From: JBPOFM01 sp041391925
GTDB lineage: Bacteria; Bacteroidota; Bacteroidia; Flavobacteriales; Flavobacteriaceae
Length of the DNA stretch: 64,000 bases
Direction: 5' to 3'
Assembly: GCA_041391925.1 (NCBI GenBank)
Contig: JAWKNA010000003.1
Span: 496,001-560,000 of the forward strand
The notes under the pieces were generated by a model. The model was not told the origin of the DNA. It worked only from the letters and a program-made list of their open reading frames with translations, and searched no databases. Below, in pieces: positions 18,037-26,569 of the stretch. Position 1 is the first letter of the stretch, and the number at the start of each line of letters is the position of its first letter. The position numbers were made by a program, and so were the translations under genes.

Positions 18037-18052
18037 CATCAAACAAACTACT

Positions 18053-19324
18053 ATGAACATCCTAATTCTAGGTTCGGGCGGAAGAGAACATACATTTGCT
18101 TGGAAAATCGCTCAAAGTCCATTGTGTAAACAACTTTTTGTCGCTCCAGGAAACTCGGGCACAGCGCAAATTGCTGAAAATGTAAACATCAGTGTGACGG
18201 ATTTTGTATCGATAAAAAAACTGGTCATTTCTAAAAGCATTGACATGGTGGTTGTTGGCCCTGAAGATCCATTGGTGGAAGGTATTCATGATTTTTTCTT
18301 GAATGATGTCACATTGAGAAACGTTGCCGTCATTGGGCCACAAAAGGCAGCTGCCAAATTAGAAGGAAGTAAGGAGTTTGCTAAAGAGTTTTTGTTTCGC
18401 CACAACATTCCAACGGCCGCCTATGAAAGCTTTGATGCCAAATCGGTAGAAAAAGGTTATAAATTCCTAGAGACATTAAACCCACCTTATGTCTTAAAAG
18501 CGGATGGGCTTGCAGCCGGAAAAGGGGTTGTAATTTTGAATGATTTGAATGATGCAAAAGTGGAATTAAAAAGTATGTTGGTGAATGCAAAATTCGGAAA
18601 AGCAAGCACTAAAGTGGTCATTGAAGAGTTTTTGGATGGCATTGAGTTGAGTTGTTTTGTCTTGACCGATGGAAAACATTACAAAATACTTCCAACAGCA
18701 AAAGATTACAAGCGTATAGGCGAAGGCGATACAGGCTTGAATACAGGAGGGATGGGAGCTATTTCTCCAGTGCCTTTTGCAGATGCTTCATTCATGAAAA
18801 AAATCGAAGAACGCATTGTAAAACCCACAATTTTGGGGCTTCAAAAAGACAAATTGCCTTACAAAGGCTTTGTTTTCATTGGCTTGATAAAGGTTGGAAA
18901 CGAACCAAAAGTTATCGAATATAACGTCAGAATGGGAGACCCAGAAACAGAAGTTGTGTTACCTCGACTTAAAAATGATTTGGTTGAACTGTTTCAAGCC
19001 GTGGCAAATCAAACATTGAATGAAATCGAGATTATTATTGATGAACGAGCCGCAACAACAGTCATGTTGGTCTCTGGTGGTTATCCTGAAGATTATGAAA
19101 AAGGCAAAGAAATCACTGGGCTCGAAAATATACAGGATTCTATCCCATTTCATGCAGGCGCTATGGTGAAAGATAGTAAAATAATAACTTCTGGAGGACG
19201 TGTGATGGCAATTACATCCTATGGAGAAACGTATCAAGAAGCCATAAAAAAATCTTATCAAAACATTGAAAAACTACATTTTGATAAGATGAATTACCGA
19301 AAAGATATCGGATTTGATTTATAG
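18053..19324 (+). CDS. purD: Phosphoribosylamine-glycine ligase (GAR synthetase)
   Basis: This 423-residue ATP-grasp enzyme joins 5-phosphoribosylamine and glycine in purine biosynthesis. It opens NILILGSGGREHTFAWKI, the standard PurD start, and has VVGPEDPLVEGI, the ATP-binding YVLKADGLAAGKGV near residue 140-155, IGEGDTGLNTGGMGA, and YNVRMGDPETEVVLPRL with metal ligands. I use the ATG at 18053; a TTG at 18008 is in frame but would lie upstream of the predicted promoter start. Other purine genes are not adjacent. Its end overlaps the convergent small gene by 6 bases. Confidence 0.97.
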   Translation: MNILILGSGGREHTFAWKIAQSPLCKQLFVAPGNSGTAQIAENVNISVTDFVSIKKLVISKSIDMVVVGPEDPLVEGIHDFFLNDVTLRNVAVIGPQKAAAKLEGSKEFAKEFLFRHNIPTAAYESFDAKSVEKGYKFLETLNPPYVLKADGLAAGKGVVILNDLNDAKVELKSMLVNAKFGKASTKVVIEEFLDGIELSCFVLTDGKHYKILPTAKDYKRIGEGDTGLNTGGMGAISPVPFADASFMKKIEERIVKPTILGLQKDKLPYKGFVFIGLIKVGNEPKVIEYNVRMGDPETEVVLPRLKNDLVELFQAVANQTLNEIEIIIDERAATTVMLVSGGYPEDYEKGKEITGLENIQDSIPFHAGAMVKDSKIITSGGRVMAITSYGETYQEAIKKSYQNIEKLHFDKMNYRKDIGFDL

Positions 19325-19546
19325 ATACGAATGAGACGTAATGCTTTTGTCTTCTTCGTTATTGTCGTTGTAGCCTTTTAATTGAAGCATCCAATAGACA
19401 AAAGCAACAATTCCAACCACGATGAAAATCCACGACATGATATTTGCCAACCACCAATTTTCTAATTGTATGCTTCTCAATTTATCTAGTGGCCAGAACA
19501 AATAGTTCACAAATAAATCTTGAATGCCGTAAAAAAAGTCTTTCAT
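19319..19546 (-). CDS. Small membrane protein, DUF6341-like
   Basis: This 75-residue protein starts with an amphipathic, aromatic-rich region (KDFFYGIQDLFVNYLFWPLDKLR), has one clear transmembrane helix at about residues 33-55, and ends in an acidic, polar tail. I match it from memory to the short flavobacterial family DUF6341, found next to purD and a DUF6427 protein, as here. Its function is unknown. Its stop overlaps the purD stop by 6 bases in convergent orientation. Its small size gives limited evidence, but the strong aromatic pattern and the position between two conserved genes support it as real. Confidence 0.72.
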   Translation of the reverse strand: MKDFFYGIQDLFVNYLFWPLDKLRSIQLENWWLANIMSWIFIVVGIVAFVYWMLQLKGYNDNNEEDKSITSHSYL

Positions 19547-19600
19547 GTTCAGATGTTTTTTCGAAGCTCTTTGGGAGCGTACAAAGTTTAATCAATATAT

Positions 19601-19630
19601 TTACATCACAAAATTACATTTTTATTTTTG
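19601..19630 (+). promoter_or_regulatory. Possible promoter for the DUF6427-like gene
   Basis: A perfect -7 element TATTTTTG lies at 19623-19630. A weak -33 element (TTA, 19601-19603) is 19 bases upstream of it. The predicted start is about 35 bases before the ATG at 19672. Confidence 0.4.
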
Positions 19631-19671
19631 ATAATAAATAATTCGTCATTTAAATTCACGATTCAAATTAA

Positions 19672-20595
19672 ATGATTTCCAAATTTTTCAGCCAGGCTAG
19701 ACCCATTCACTTTGTGGTTATCAGCACATTTTTGCTGTTGGTGTTTATAGCTTCAAAGATGTATGCAATTCATGAACCCTTTTCTTTTCAATTGGTGGCC
19801 GAACAGGGATTTTATTTTGTCATTGTATTTTCATCCTTGTTCATCCTCGATTTCTTTGTTAGCAGGAATAGTTTGACAAAAAAGAACAGCTATAAACTGT
19901 TGATGTTTGGATTGTTTATGGCCATGCTGCCCGAGACCTTGCTGAATTCCAAAGCATTGATGGCAAATTTCTTCATTTTATTGGCTTTAAGACGTATTAT
20001 AAGCCTTCGAACGCAGAAGGAAATAAAGAAAAAACTATTTGATGCTGCATTCTGGATTAGTATTGCTACCCTTTTCTATTTCTGGGCAGTATTGTTCTTT
20101 ATTTTGATTTTTGCCGCCATGCTATTATATTCCATAGTCAACCTTAAGAATTGGTTGATACCATTAATGGGTATACTGACCGTTATCATTATTTGGGTTT
20201 CGGCGATGTTGGTTTTGGATTATGATTTTACGGATTATTTTGATGAACTTTTTGTCTATAGTTTTGATTTTACGGGTTTGAACTCAGCTAGGATTGTCAT
20301 TTCCGCAACCATTCTTATTTCTTACGGTACTTGGGCGTCTTTCTATTTTATCAAACATTTAAAGGAGAAATCCAAAAGCCTACGGCCATCATTTAATTTG
20401 GTTGTTTTGTCTTCCATAATTGCATTGTTGATTATCTTGATTTCGCCAAACAAAAACGGAAGTGAATTTATTTTTCTTTTTGCACCATTATCAATCATCA
20501 TGACCAATTATTTGGAGGTCACCAAAGAAATGTGGTTCAAAGAAGTTTTGATTTGGGTATTGGTACTGATTCCAGCCGTGTTTTTAATTCTGTAG
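19672..20595 (+). CDS. Multi-pass membrane protein, DUF6427-like
   Basis: This 307-residue protein has about eight hydrophobic segments and few polar loops. It starts ISKFFSQARPIHFVVIS and has a conserved-looking LLNSKALMANFFILLALRRI segment. I match it to the flavobacterial family DUF6427, whose function is unknown, partly because the same small DUF6341-like gene and upp flank it. The hydrophobic layout suggests an inner-membrane protein with no obvious transport motif. Its 3' end overlaps the convergent upp gene by 12 bases. Confidence 0.8.
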   Translation: MISKFFSQARPIHFVVISTFLLLVFIASKMYAIHEPFSFQLVAEQGFYFVIVFSSLFILDFFVSRNSLTKKNSYKLLMFGLFMAMLPETLLNSKALMANFFILLALRRIISLRTQKEIKKKLFDAAFWISIATLFYFWAVLFFILIFAAMLLYSIVNLKNWLIPLMGILTVIIIWVSAMLVLDYDFTDYFDELFVYSFDFTGLNSARIVISATILISYGTWASFYFIKHLKEKSKSLRPSFNLVVLSSIIALLIILISPNKNGSEFIFLFAPLSIIMTNYLEVTKEMWFKEVLIWVLVLIPAVFLIL

Positions 20596-21243
20596 TTTTT
20601 CGCCAAAAGCCAAATCGCCAGCATCTCCGAGTCCAGGAATGATGTAGCCTTTTTCATTTAATGTTTCATCAACGGCTGCAATCCATAAATGTGTGTTTGC
20701 TTTAAAGTGTTTTTGAACATAATCCACGCCAGCTTGTGCGCCAATCAAACTTACCAAATGCACTTCTTTGGGTGTTCCAAATGGTTTTAAGGCTTCAAAG
20801 GTTGCAACCATGGATTGGCCTGTTGCCAACATTGGGTCGGCTAAAATAAGGGTTTTGCCTTCCAAACTTGGACAGGCCAAATATTCTACAATAATCTCAA
20901 AACTTTCGGGATGTTTTTGATGTTGCCTATAAGCCGATATAAATGCATTTTGAGCATCATCGAAATAATTGAGAAGTCCATGGTGCAAAGGCACTCCAGC
21001 TCTTAAAATGGAACATAATACAATGTCATTTTTTGGCAAATTTATATCACAAATTCCTAAAGGTGTGGTGATTTTTGTAGAGTGATAGTTCAGTTGTTTG
21101 CTCAATTCATATCCCAAAACCTCTCCAATCCGTTCAATATTTCGTCTAAAGCGCATGCGGTCTTTTTGAATGTTGACATCGCGCATTTCTGAAATAAAAG
21201 TGTTTAAAATCGAGTTTTCTTCTGTTAAGTTGTGAATCTGCAT
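20584..21243 (-). CDS. upp: Uracil phosphoribosyltransferase
   Basis: This 219-residue enzyme makes UMP from uracil and PRPP in pyrimidine salvage. The PRPP-binding loop LILADPMLATGQSM fits the type-I phosphoribosyltransferase pattern with the uracil-specific PMLATG core. VLCSILRAGVPLHHGLL and the C-terminal uracil-binding segment GYIIPGLGDAGDLAFG are both typical of Upp. The end is truncated to DLAFGEKLQN, a normal variation. It reads away from DUF4254, and both start in the 77-base gap at 21244-21320. Confidence 0.96.
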   Translation of the reverse strand: MQIHNLTEENSILNTFISEMRDVNIQKDRMRFRRNIERIGEVLGYELSKQLNYHSTKITTPLGICDINLPKNDIVLCSILRAGVPLHHGLLNYFDDAQNAFISAYRQHQKHPESFEIIVEYLACPSLEGKTLILADPMLATGQSMVATFEALKPFGTPKEVHLVSLIGAQAGVDYVQKHFKANTHLWIAAVDETLNEKGYIIPGLGDAGDLAFGEKLQN

Positions 21244-21291
21244 AAGACGCTTGTTGCCGTTGTTGAGTGGTAAAGTTAATTAATTTAGGCT

Positions 21292-21299
21292 TATATTTG
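21292..21299 (+). promoter_or_regulatory. Possible -7 promoter element before the DUF4254 gene
   Basis: TATATTTG fits TANNTTTG exactly and lies 21 bases before the ATG at 21321. No -33 TTG at the usual spacing was seen, so the site is tentative. Confidence 0.35.
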
Positions 21300-21320
21300 T
21301 TGTCTTAAAAAGCCATAGTT

Positions 21321-21929
21321 ATGTTTTCAAAAAAAGCTAACGATATTTTCCAAGATGTTATCAAAACCTACCATATTGTGGATATGGTTGACCAGCCGTT
21401 CCACAATCCTTACGATGAAAAAAACACCCTTTTGGAGTTTTTGTTATACAGAAAATGTTGGATAGATACCGTTCAATGGCATTATGAAGACATAATTCGC
21501 GACCCAAACATTGACCCAATTGCTGCTTTGAAATTGAAACGTCAGATTGACACTTCCAATCAAGACCGAACCGATATGGTGGAATATATCGACAGTTATT
21601 TTCTACGGAAATATGGAAAAGTCCAGCCTAAAGCAGACGCTAAAATCAATTCTGAAAGTCCGGCTTGGGCCATTGATAGATTATCAATTTTGGCTTTGAA
21701 AATCTATCACATGAATGAAGAGGTGGAACGTCCCGATGCATCAGTTTCACACAAGCACAATTGCCAAACAAAATTGAATGTCCTTTTGGAACAACGCAAA
21801 GATTTGAGTTCTGCGATTGATGATTTATTGAAGGATATCGAAAACGGTGACAAATACATGAAAGTCTATAAACAGATGAAAATGTACAATGACGACGAGC
21901 TGAATCCTGTTTTACGAGGTCAAAGATAA
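21321..21929 (+). CDS. DUF4254 family protein
   Basis: This 202-residue soluble protein has no signal peptide. It is mostly helical, with conserved-looking His and Trp residues (DTVQWHYEDIIRDP) and a DRLSILALKIYHMNEEVER segment followed by a long amphipathic helix. I match it to DUF4254, a Bacteroidota family of unknown function that usually precedes a GT9 heptosyltransferase-like gene, as here. That link suggests a role in lipopolysaccharide core or surface-glycan synthesis, but no activity can be assigned. Confidence 0.85.
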   Translation: MFSKKANDIFQDVIKTYHIVDMVDQPFHNPYDEKNTLLEFLLYRKCWIDTVQWHYEDIIRDPNIDPIAALKLKRQIDTSNQDRTDMVEYIDSYFLRKYGKVQPKADAKINSESPAWAIDRLSILALKIYHMNEEVERPDASVSHKHNCQTKLNVLLEQRKDLSSAIDDLLKDIENGDKYMKVYKQMKMYNDDELNPVLRGQR

Positions 21930-21976
21930 TTTCCTGCAATACCGATAGTTACTGGGAGGGAAACTCACTTTTTCAG

Positions 21977-22996
21977 ATGTTAAAACCAACACACATCCTC
22001 GTTATCCGACTTTCCGCAATGGGAGATGTGGCCATGACGGTACCGGTTTTGAGAGCTTTTGTAGAGCAATACCCTAACGTTAAACTTACAATACTTACGC
22101 GTGAATTTTTTAAACCATTTTTCAGGGATTTTAAAAATGTTGAGGTCTTTTCAGCAGATTTAAAAGGTAAGCACAAAGGCGTTTTGGGCATTTTTAAACT
22201 ATCAAGAGAATTAAAAAGGCTTGGAATCGATGCCGTTGCAGATTTGCACAATGTACTTCGAACCAAAATCCTAAAGTTTTTTTTATTTGGAATTGAAACC
22301 ATTCAAATTGATAAAGGACGAAACGAAAAAAGGGCATTGGTTTCTGGCAAATTTTTCCATCAACTTAAAACCACACATCAACGTTATGCTGATGTTTTTG
22401 AAACCCTTGATTTTCCTTTGGATTTGACACATCCTCAATTTCCTGCACGCAGAGAGCTGAATTCTAAGACCGAAGCAATTGTTATAGAACGCCGAGATTA
22501 TAAATGGATTGGTATGGCGCCATTTGCAGCACATGAAGGCAAAATGTATCCATTGGAATTGATGGAAGAGGTGATAGGTGAACTTTCAAAAGCAAACAAA
22601 ATCATTCTATTTGGTGGAGGAGAGAAGGAGATACAAGAATTGAACACATTGGAAACCAAGTTTGAAAACGTTGTCAATGTTGCAGGAATGTTAAGTTTGG
22701 AGGAAGAGTTGGATTTGATTTCAAATTTAGACCTGATGCTTTCCATGGATTCTGGCAATGGGCATTTAGCAGCCATGTTTGGGGTCAAAGTTGTGACGCT
22801 TTGGGGCGTGACGCATCCCTTTGCTGGGTTTGCGCCGTTCAATCAACCGCAAGAGTATTCGTTATTGGCCAATAGAAATATCTATCCATTGATACCTACT
22901 TCGGTGTATGGCAACAAATGTCCGGAAACTTACCGAGACTGTATGAAATCCATTTATTCAGAAGATGTAATCAAAAAAATCGAATCGATACTTTAG
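21977..22996 (+). CDS. Glycosyltransferase family 9 (heptosyltransferase-like)
   Basis: This 339-residue GT-B enzyme resembles ADP-heptose:LPS heptosyltransferases. It begins HILVIRLSAMGDVAMTVPVL, the family's N-terminal acceptor-side motif with the catalytic-region Asp, and later has KIILFGGGEKEIQEL, LEEELDLISNLDLMLSMDSGNGHLAAMFGVKVVTLWG. The last segment matches the donor-binding DSG/HLA motif of GT9. It should add a sugar, perhaps a heptose or Kdo-linked residue, to the LPS core at the cytoplasmic face. It is 47 bases after the DUF4254 gene and likely co-transcribed with it. Confidence 0.92.
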   Translation: MLKPTHILVIRLSAMGDVAMTVPVLRAFVEQYPNVKLTILTREFFKPFFRDFKNVEVFSADLKGKHKGVLGIFKLSRELKRLGIDAVADLHNVLRTKILKFFLFGIETIQIDKGRNEKRALVSGKFFHQLKTTHQRYADVFETLDFPLDLTHPQFPARRELNSKTEAIVIERRDYKWIGMAPFAAHEGKMYPLELMEEVIGELSKANKIILFGGGEKEIQELNTLETKFENVVNVAGMLSLEEELDLISNLDLMLSMDSGNGHLAAMFGVKVVTLWGVTHPFAGFAPFNQPQEYSLLANRNIYPLIPTSVYGNKCPETYRDCMKSIYSEDVIKKIESIL

Positions 22997-23011
22997 TAAA
23001 AAATTCAAAAT

Positions 23012-24067
23012 CTATATATCATCATAATCCACCCGAATGGTAGGAGTTATAGGATGGGATTGACAAGTCAAAATTAAACCTTCTTCAAGTTCGCCATCGG
23101 TTAAAATGTTGTTTTGGCGCATTCTAACTTCACCTTCTGTCAAACGTGCCAAGCAACTGCTACAAATTCCTCCTTGACAAGAATATGGTGCGTCCAAATT
23201 TTCAGCCAAAGCTGCTTCCAAAACAGATTTCTTTTGGTCCATGACAAACGTCGTTTCTTCATCATCGAGCATGATGGTAACTTTGGTTTTTCCGTCAATT
23301 AGATTGTTGTCAATTGGTTTCGCTGGAGCTGCAACCGTAAACAATTCAAACAAAATTTGAGATTCGTTGATGCCATATTCCAACAATACATCTTTGACCG
23401 TATGAATCATTGGTTCTGGACCGCAAAGGTAGAATCTATCAAATGTGGTGTCTTTATAATCGTTTTTAAGGATAAAATTGACTGTGCTTTTTTCAATTCG
23501 GCCAAAAAGGGCTTCGTCTTCTTGCGATTGACTGTACACAAAATGTAACTTCAATCGCTCTAGGTATTTTGATTGCAAGTGCAATAATTCATCCAAAAAA
23601 ATCGTGTCCTTTGGAGATTTGTTGCCATACACCAACACAAAATTACTTTTTGGTTCTTCTTCCAAAACGGTCTTGAGAATGCTCATCACTGGAGTAATCC
23701 CACTTCCGGCGGCAAAGGCAGCAATGGTTCGGGATTTGGAAGCATCAGGGTCAAATACAAATCGTCCATTTGGTGATGAAACTTCAATAGTGTCACCAAC
23801 TTTTAACTTTGAATTGGCAAAAGATGAAAAACTACCATCTACGACCGCTTTTACGGCTACTCTTAAGATTCCACTATTTGGTGACGAGCAAATAGAATAA
23901 TCACGACGGACTTCTTGTCCATCAATTGTAGATTTTAAGGTAATATATTGTCCGGCTTTGAATTTATAAGCATCTTTTAATTCTGAAGGAATCTGAAAAC
24001 TTATGGTAACGCAGGCTTCGGTTTCTTTAGATACTTCGCTAATGGCGAGGTTGTGAAATTGAGACAT
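23012..24067 (-). CDS. Ferredoxin/flavodoxin reductase with C-terminal 2Fe-2S domain (PaaE-like)
   Basis: This 351-residue protein has three domains. An FAD-binding barrel carries RRDYSICSS near residues 55-63, fitting the RxYS motif. An NAD(P)-binding domain has AAGSGITPVMSIL and FYLCGPEPMI. A C-terminal plant-type 2Fe-2S ferredoxin domain has the Cys cluster CQGGICSSCLARL plus a last Cys in LTCQSHP. This layout matches PaaE, the reductase of phenylacetyl-CoA epoxidase, and related oxygenase reductases. The other paa genes are not here, so the true partner is uncertain. The PaaK-like gene at 16646 is probably unrelated. Confidence 0.88.
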   Translation of the reverse strand: MSQFHNLAISEVSKETEACVTISFQIPSELKDAYKFKAGQYITLKSTIDGQEVRRDYSICSSPNSGILRVAVKAVVDGSFSSFANSKLKVGDTIEVSSPNGRFVFDPDASKSRTIAAFAAGSGITPVMSILKTVLEEEPKSNFVLVYGNKSPKDTIFLDELLHLQSKYLERLKLHFVYSQSQEDEALFGRIEKSTVNFILKNDYKDTTFDRFYLCGPEPMIHTVKDVLLEYGINESQILFELFTVAAPAKPIDNNLIDGKTKVTIMLDDEETTFVMDQKKSVLEAALAENLDAPYSCQGGICSSCLARLTEGEVRMRQNNILTDGELEEGLILTCQSHPITPTIRVDYDDI

Positions 24068-24079
24068 TTATTTTTTTTG

Positions 24080-24087
24080 CAAAAGTA
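24080..24087 (-). promoter_or_regulatory. Possible -7 promoter element for the ferredoxin reductase gene
   Basis: On the minus strand TACTTTTG fits TANNTTTG exactly, 13 bases before the ATG at 24067. No convincing -33 element was found. Confidence 0.4.
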
Positions 24088-24167
24088 AGAAACATTCGTG
24101 AATACATTTTGATTGTAACAAAAAGTGTTTTATTATTACTAATCAAGAGAACACAACCATACACAAG

Positions 24168-25646
24168 ATGATAAAACACTTTCTAAACCTTGAATGGAAA
24201 CAGTTTTTTAGGTCTGCAACCATGGGCAAGAGCATCGCCCTAAAAATCCTTATGGGGTTTTTTGCGCTCTATTTTATGGCTACCTTTTTAATCCTTGGAG
24301 TTGCGCTCTATCCAGGGCTTAAAGAAATTTATCCAGATCAAGACCCATTTGTCATCGTCAACAGCGTTATCTTTTTTTGGATATTGGGCGATTTGATGAT
24401 TCGTTTTTTCTTTCAGAAATTACCAGTAATGAGTGTAAAACCATTATTGACACTTCCCATAAAAAGAAGCAGTGTGGTCAATTTTGTGTTGGGCAAATCG
24501 GTGTTGTCGTTTTTTAATTTCTTGCCACTTTTTGCCGTCATTCCTTTTGGAGTGACATTATTGATTAAAAATTATGACCCTACTTCAGTGGTGAATTGGA
24601 TGTTTTTGATGCTGATAATAACACTTATCAATAATTTTTTGAATTTTATTATTGAAAGTCTTTCGGCCGAGACGGAATTGTCTTTTTTGCCAATCATTGT
24701 GTTGGTTGCCGTTTTATACGGATTGAATCATTTCAATATCATCCATATTTCGTCACTCCTTTCGTCAGGAATCATTGCGGTCACAGAAAACCCGTTATTG
24801 CTCTTAATTCCGATTGGATTATTGGTAGGATTATATTTTTTCAACTTTAAAATTTTAAGACAAAAGCTCTTTCTTGACAGTTCTCTTAAGACCAAAGTTC
24901 AGGAAGTCAATGCTTCCAATCTTGAATGGACCAATAAATTTGGAGACATTGCACCCTTTATGCAGCTCGATTTAAAATTGCTCTGGCGAAACAAACGGTC
25001 TAAATCAACCGTATGGATGTTGGGTCTTGGACTGATGTATGGCTTGTTTTTTTATCCCAATCCGATATATCAAGACATGGTGTGGCTCTATGCTTTTATA
25101 GGCATCTTCGTCACAGGAATCTTCTTGATTAATTTTGGGCAGTTCATTCCCGCATGGGACAGCGGCTATTATAAACTGTTGATGAGCCAAAACATCAAAT
25201 ACGAACAATATCTCAAATCCAAGTTCACATTGATGACCCTAAGCGTTATCATTCTGTTTGTGCTGAGCATTCCGTATGTGTATTTTGGATGGAAAATTTT
25301 GCTGACCCATTTTGCTGCTGCCATATATAACATAGGCGTCAATACCCATGTGATTCTACTGGGAGGTTCATTCAACAGAAAAAAAATTGATTTGAACCAA
25401 AGAGCGGCTTTCAATTTTCAAGGGACAGGCGCGGTACAATGGCTCATAGGACTGCCTTTGATGTTGTTGCCTATGGGGATTTTTGCAGCAGGGTATTTCG
25501 TCTTCAACTTTGAAGTCGGGATTGCAATTTTGATAGTTTTGGGATTGTTTGGAATTGTATTTCACCAAAAATTAATGGCATTCATTACCGAGAAATATTT
25601 AGATTCTAAGTACAAAATGATTAAAGCTTTTAGCGAAGACGAATAA
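24168..25646 (+). CDS. DUF5687 family membrane protein, ABC permease-like
   Basis: This 492-residue inner-membrane protein has about twelve hydrophobic segments. The start IKHFLNLEWKQFFRSATMGKSIALKIL and the segment LPVMSVKPLLTLPIKRSSVVNFVLGKS are features I associate with DUF5687, a Bacteroidota family found next to an ABC ATPase. It is followed 11 bases later by such an ATPase, so the two probably form an ABC exporter. The substrate is unknown. No periplasmic binding protein is encoded nearby, which fits export rather than uptake. Confidence 0.85.
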   Translation: MIKHFLNLEWKQFFRSATMGKSIALKILMGFFALYFMATFLILGVALYPGLKEIYPDQDPFVIVNSVIFFWILGDLMIRFFFQKLPVMSVKPLLTLPIKRSSVVNFVLGKSVLSFFNFLPLFAVIPFGVTLLIKNYDPTSVVNWMFLMLIITLINNFLNFIIESLSAETELSFLPIIVLVAVLYGLNHFNIIHISSLLSSGIIAVTENPLLLLIPIGLLVGLYFFNFKILRQKLFLDSSLKTKVQEVNASNLEWTNKFGDIAPFMQLDLKLLWRNKRSKSTVWMLGLGLMYGLFFYPNPIYQDMVWLYAFIGIFVTGIFLINFGQFIPAWDSGYYKLLMSQNIKYEQYLKSKFTLMTLSVIILFVLSIPYVYFGWKILLTHFAAAIYNIGVNTHVILLGGSFNRKKIDLNQRAAFNFQGTGAVQWLIGLPLMLLPMGIFAAGYFVFNFEVGIAILIVLGLFGIVFHQKLMAFITEKYLDSKYKMIKAFSEDE

Positions 25647-25657
25647 AACAAAACCTT

Positions 25658-26353
25658 ATGATAATTACTTCAAACCTTTCAAAAAAATATAACGATATAA
25701 CCGTTCTTAATATCGAAAGCCTGGACATCCCAAAAGGACAAAGTTTTGGACTGGTGGGCAACAATGGCGCAGGTAAAACAACGTTTTTCAGTTTGTTGTT
25801 GGATTTGATACAACCCACAACGGGTCATATCAAAAACAATAATATTTTCGTTCATGAAAGTGAAGCGTGGAAGCCTTTTACATCATCTTTTATCGATGAA
25901 AGTTTCCTGATTGGATATTTGACGGCTGAAGAATATTTTTACTTCATCGGTGAACTAAGAGGACAGAATAAAGCAGACGTAGACAAATTGGTGTCTCAAT
26001 TTGAAGATTTTTTCCATGGAGAAATTCTTAAACAGAAGAAATACCTACGCGACTTAAGTAAAGGAAACCAGAAGAAAGCAGGTATAGTTGCAGCCTTGAT
26101 TGGTAATCCTGAAGTCATCATTTTGGACGAACCTTTTGCAAATCTAGACCCGACAACACAAATACGATTAAAAGGAATCATAAAGGATTTGGCAGAAACC
26201 AAAGGCATAACCGTCTTGATTTCAAGTCACGATTTGATGCACGTCACAGATGTTTGCGAGCGTATCGTTGTCCTTGAAAAAGGTAAAGTAGTCAAAGATT
26301 TGGCAACAAGTGAAGCTACTTTACGAGAATTGGAGGCGCATTTTGCAGGATGA
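25658..26353 (+). CDS. ABC transporter ATP-binding protein
   Basis: This 231-residue ATPase has Walker A GNNGAGKTT near residues 34-42, a DLSKGNQKKAGI signature (a variant LSxGxxxK form common in drug and CcmA-like exporters), Walker B VIILDEPFANLD, and the switch His in LISSHDL. It lies 11 bases after the DUF5687 permease and is probably its partner in a two-gene exporter. The family includes multidrug, lantibiotic-immunity and membrane-maintenance exporters; the substrate cannot be inferred. The next 216 bases (26354-26569) have no gene that I can support. Confidence 0.93.
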   Translation: MIITSNLSKKYNDITVLNIESLDIPKGQSFGLVGNNGAGKTTFFSLLLDLIQPTTGHIKNNNIFVHESEAWKPFTSSFIDESFLIGYLTAEEYFYFIGELRGQNKADVDKLVSQFEDFFHGEILKQKKYLRDLSKGNQKKAGIVAALIGNPEVIILDEPFANLDPTTQIRLKGIIKDLAETKGITVLISSHDLMHVTDVCERIVVLEKGKVVKDLATSEATLRELEAHFAG

Positions 26354-26569
26354 TATCTTGTAACAAACTAAAAGCCTTACAGCTTCAAAATGCATAAAAG
26401 GTTCGTTATGAAGCTTTGTGAGTCTGCTCCTGATGGCTATCGAGATTAAGAGAAACCCTCATCGAAAACACCTCTATTTTTCTTCAATTATTCAAAAAGA
26501 TGCTTATTTTTACAGCATTGCATACTATTTGCTGCAGTTTTTAGTTATTTATTAACCAAAACAACCACG

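Noticed and set aside
23012..24067. Reading the ferredoxin reductase and the PaaK-like gene as parts of one phenylacetate pathway
   Set aside because: They are 5 kb apart in different units, no paaABCD genes are seen, and the PaaK-like gene is coupled to wecB instead.
26354..26569. Possible gene remnant between the ABC ATPase and the PorW/SprE-like gene
   Set aside because: No open frame of useful length and no recognisable motif; it is treated as plain intergenic DNA.
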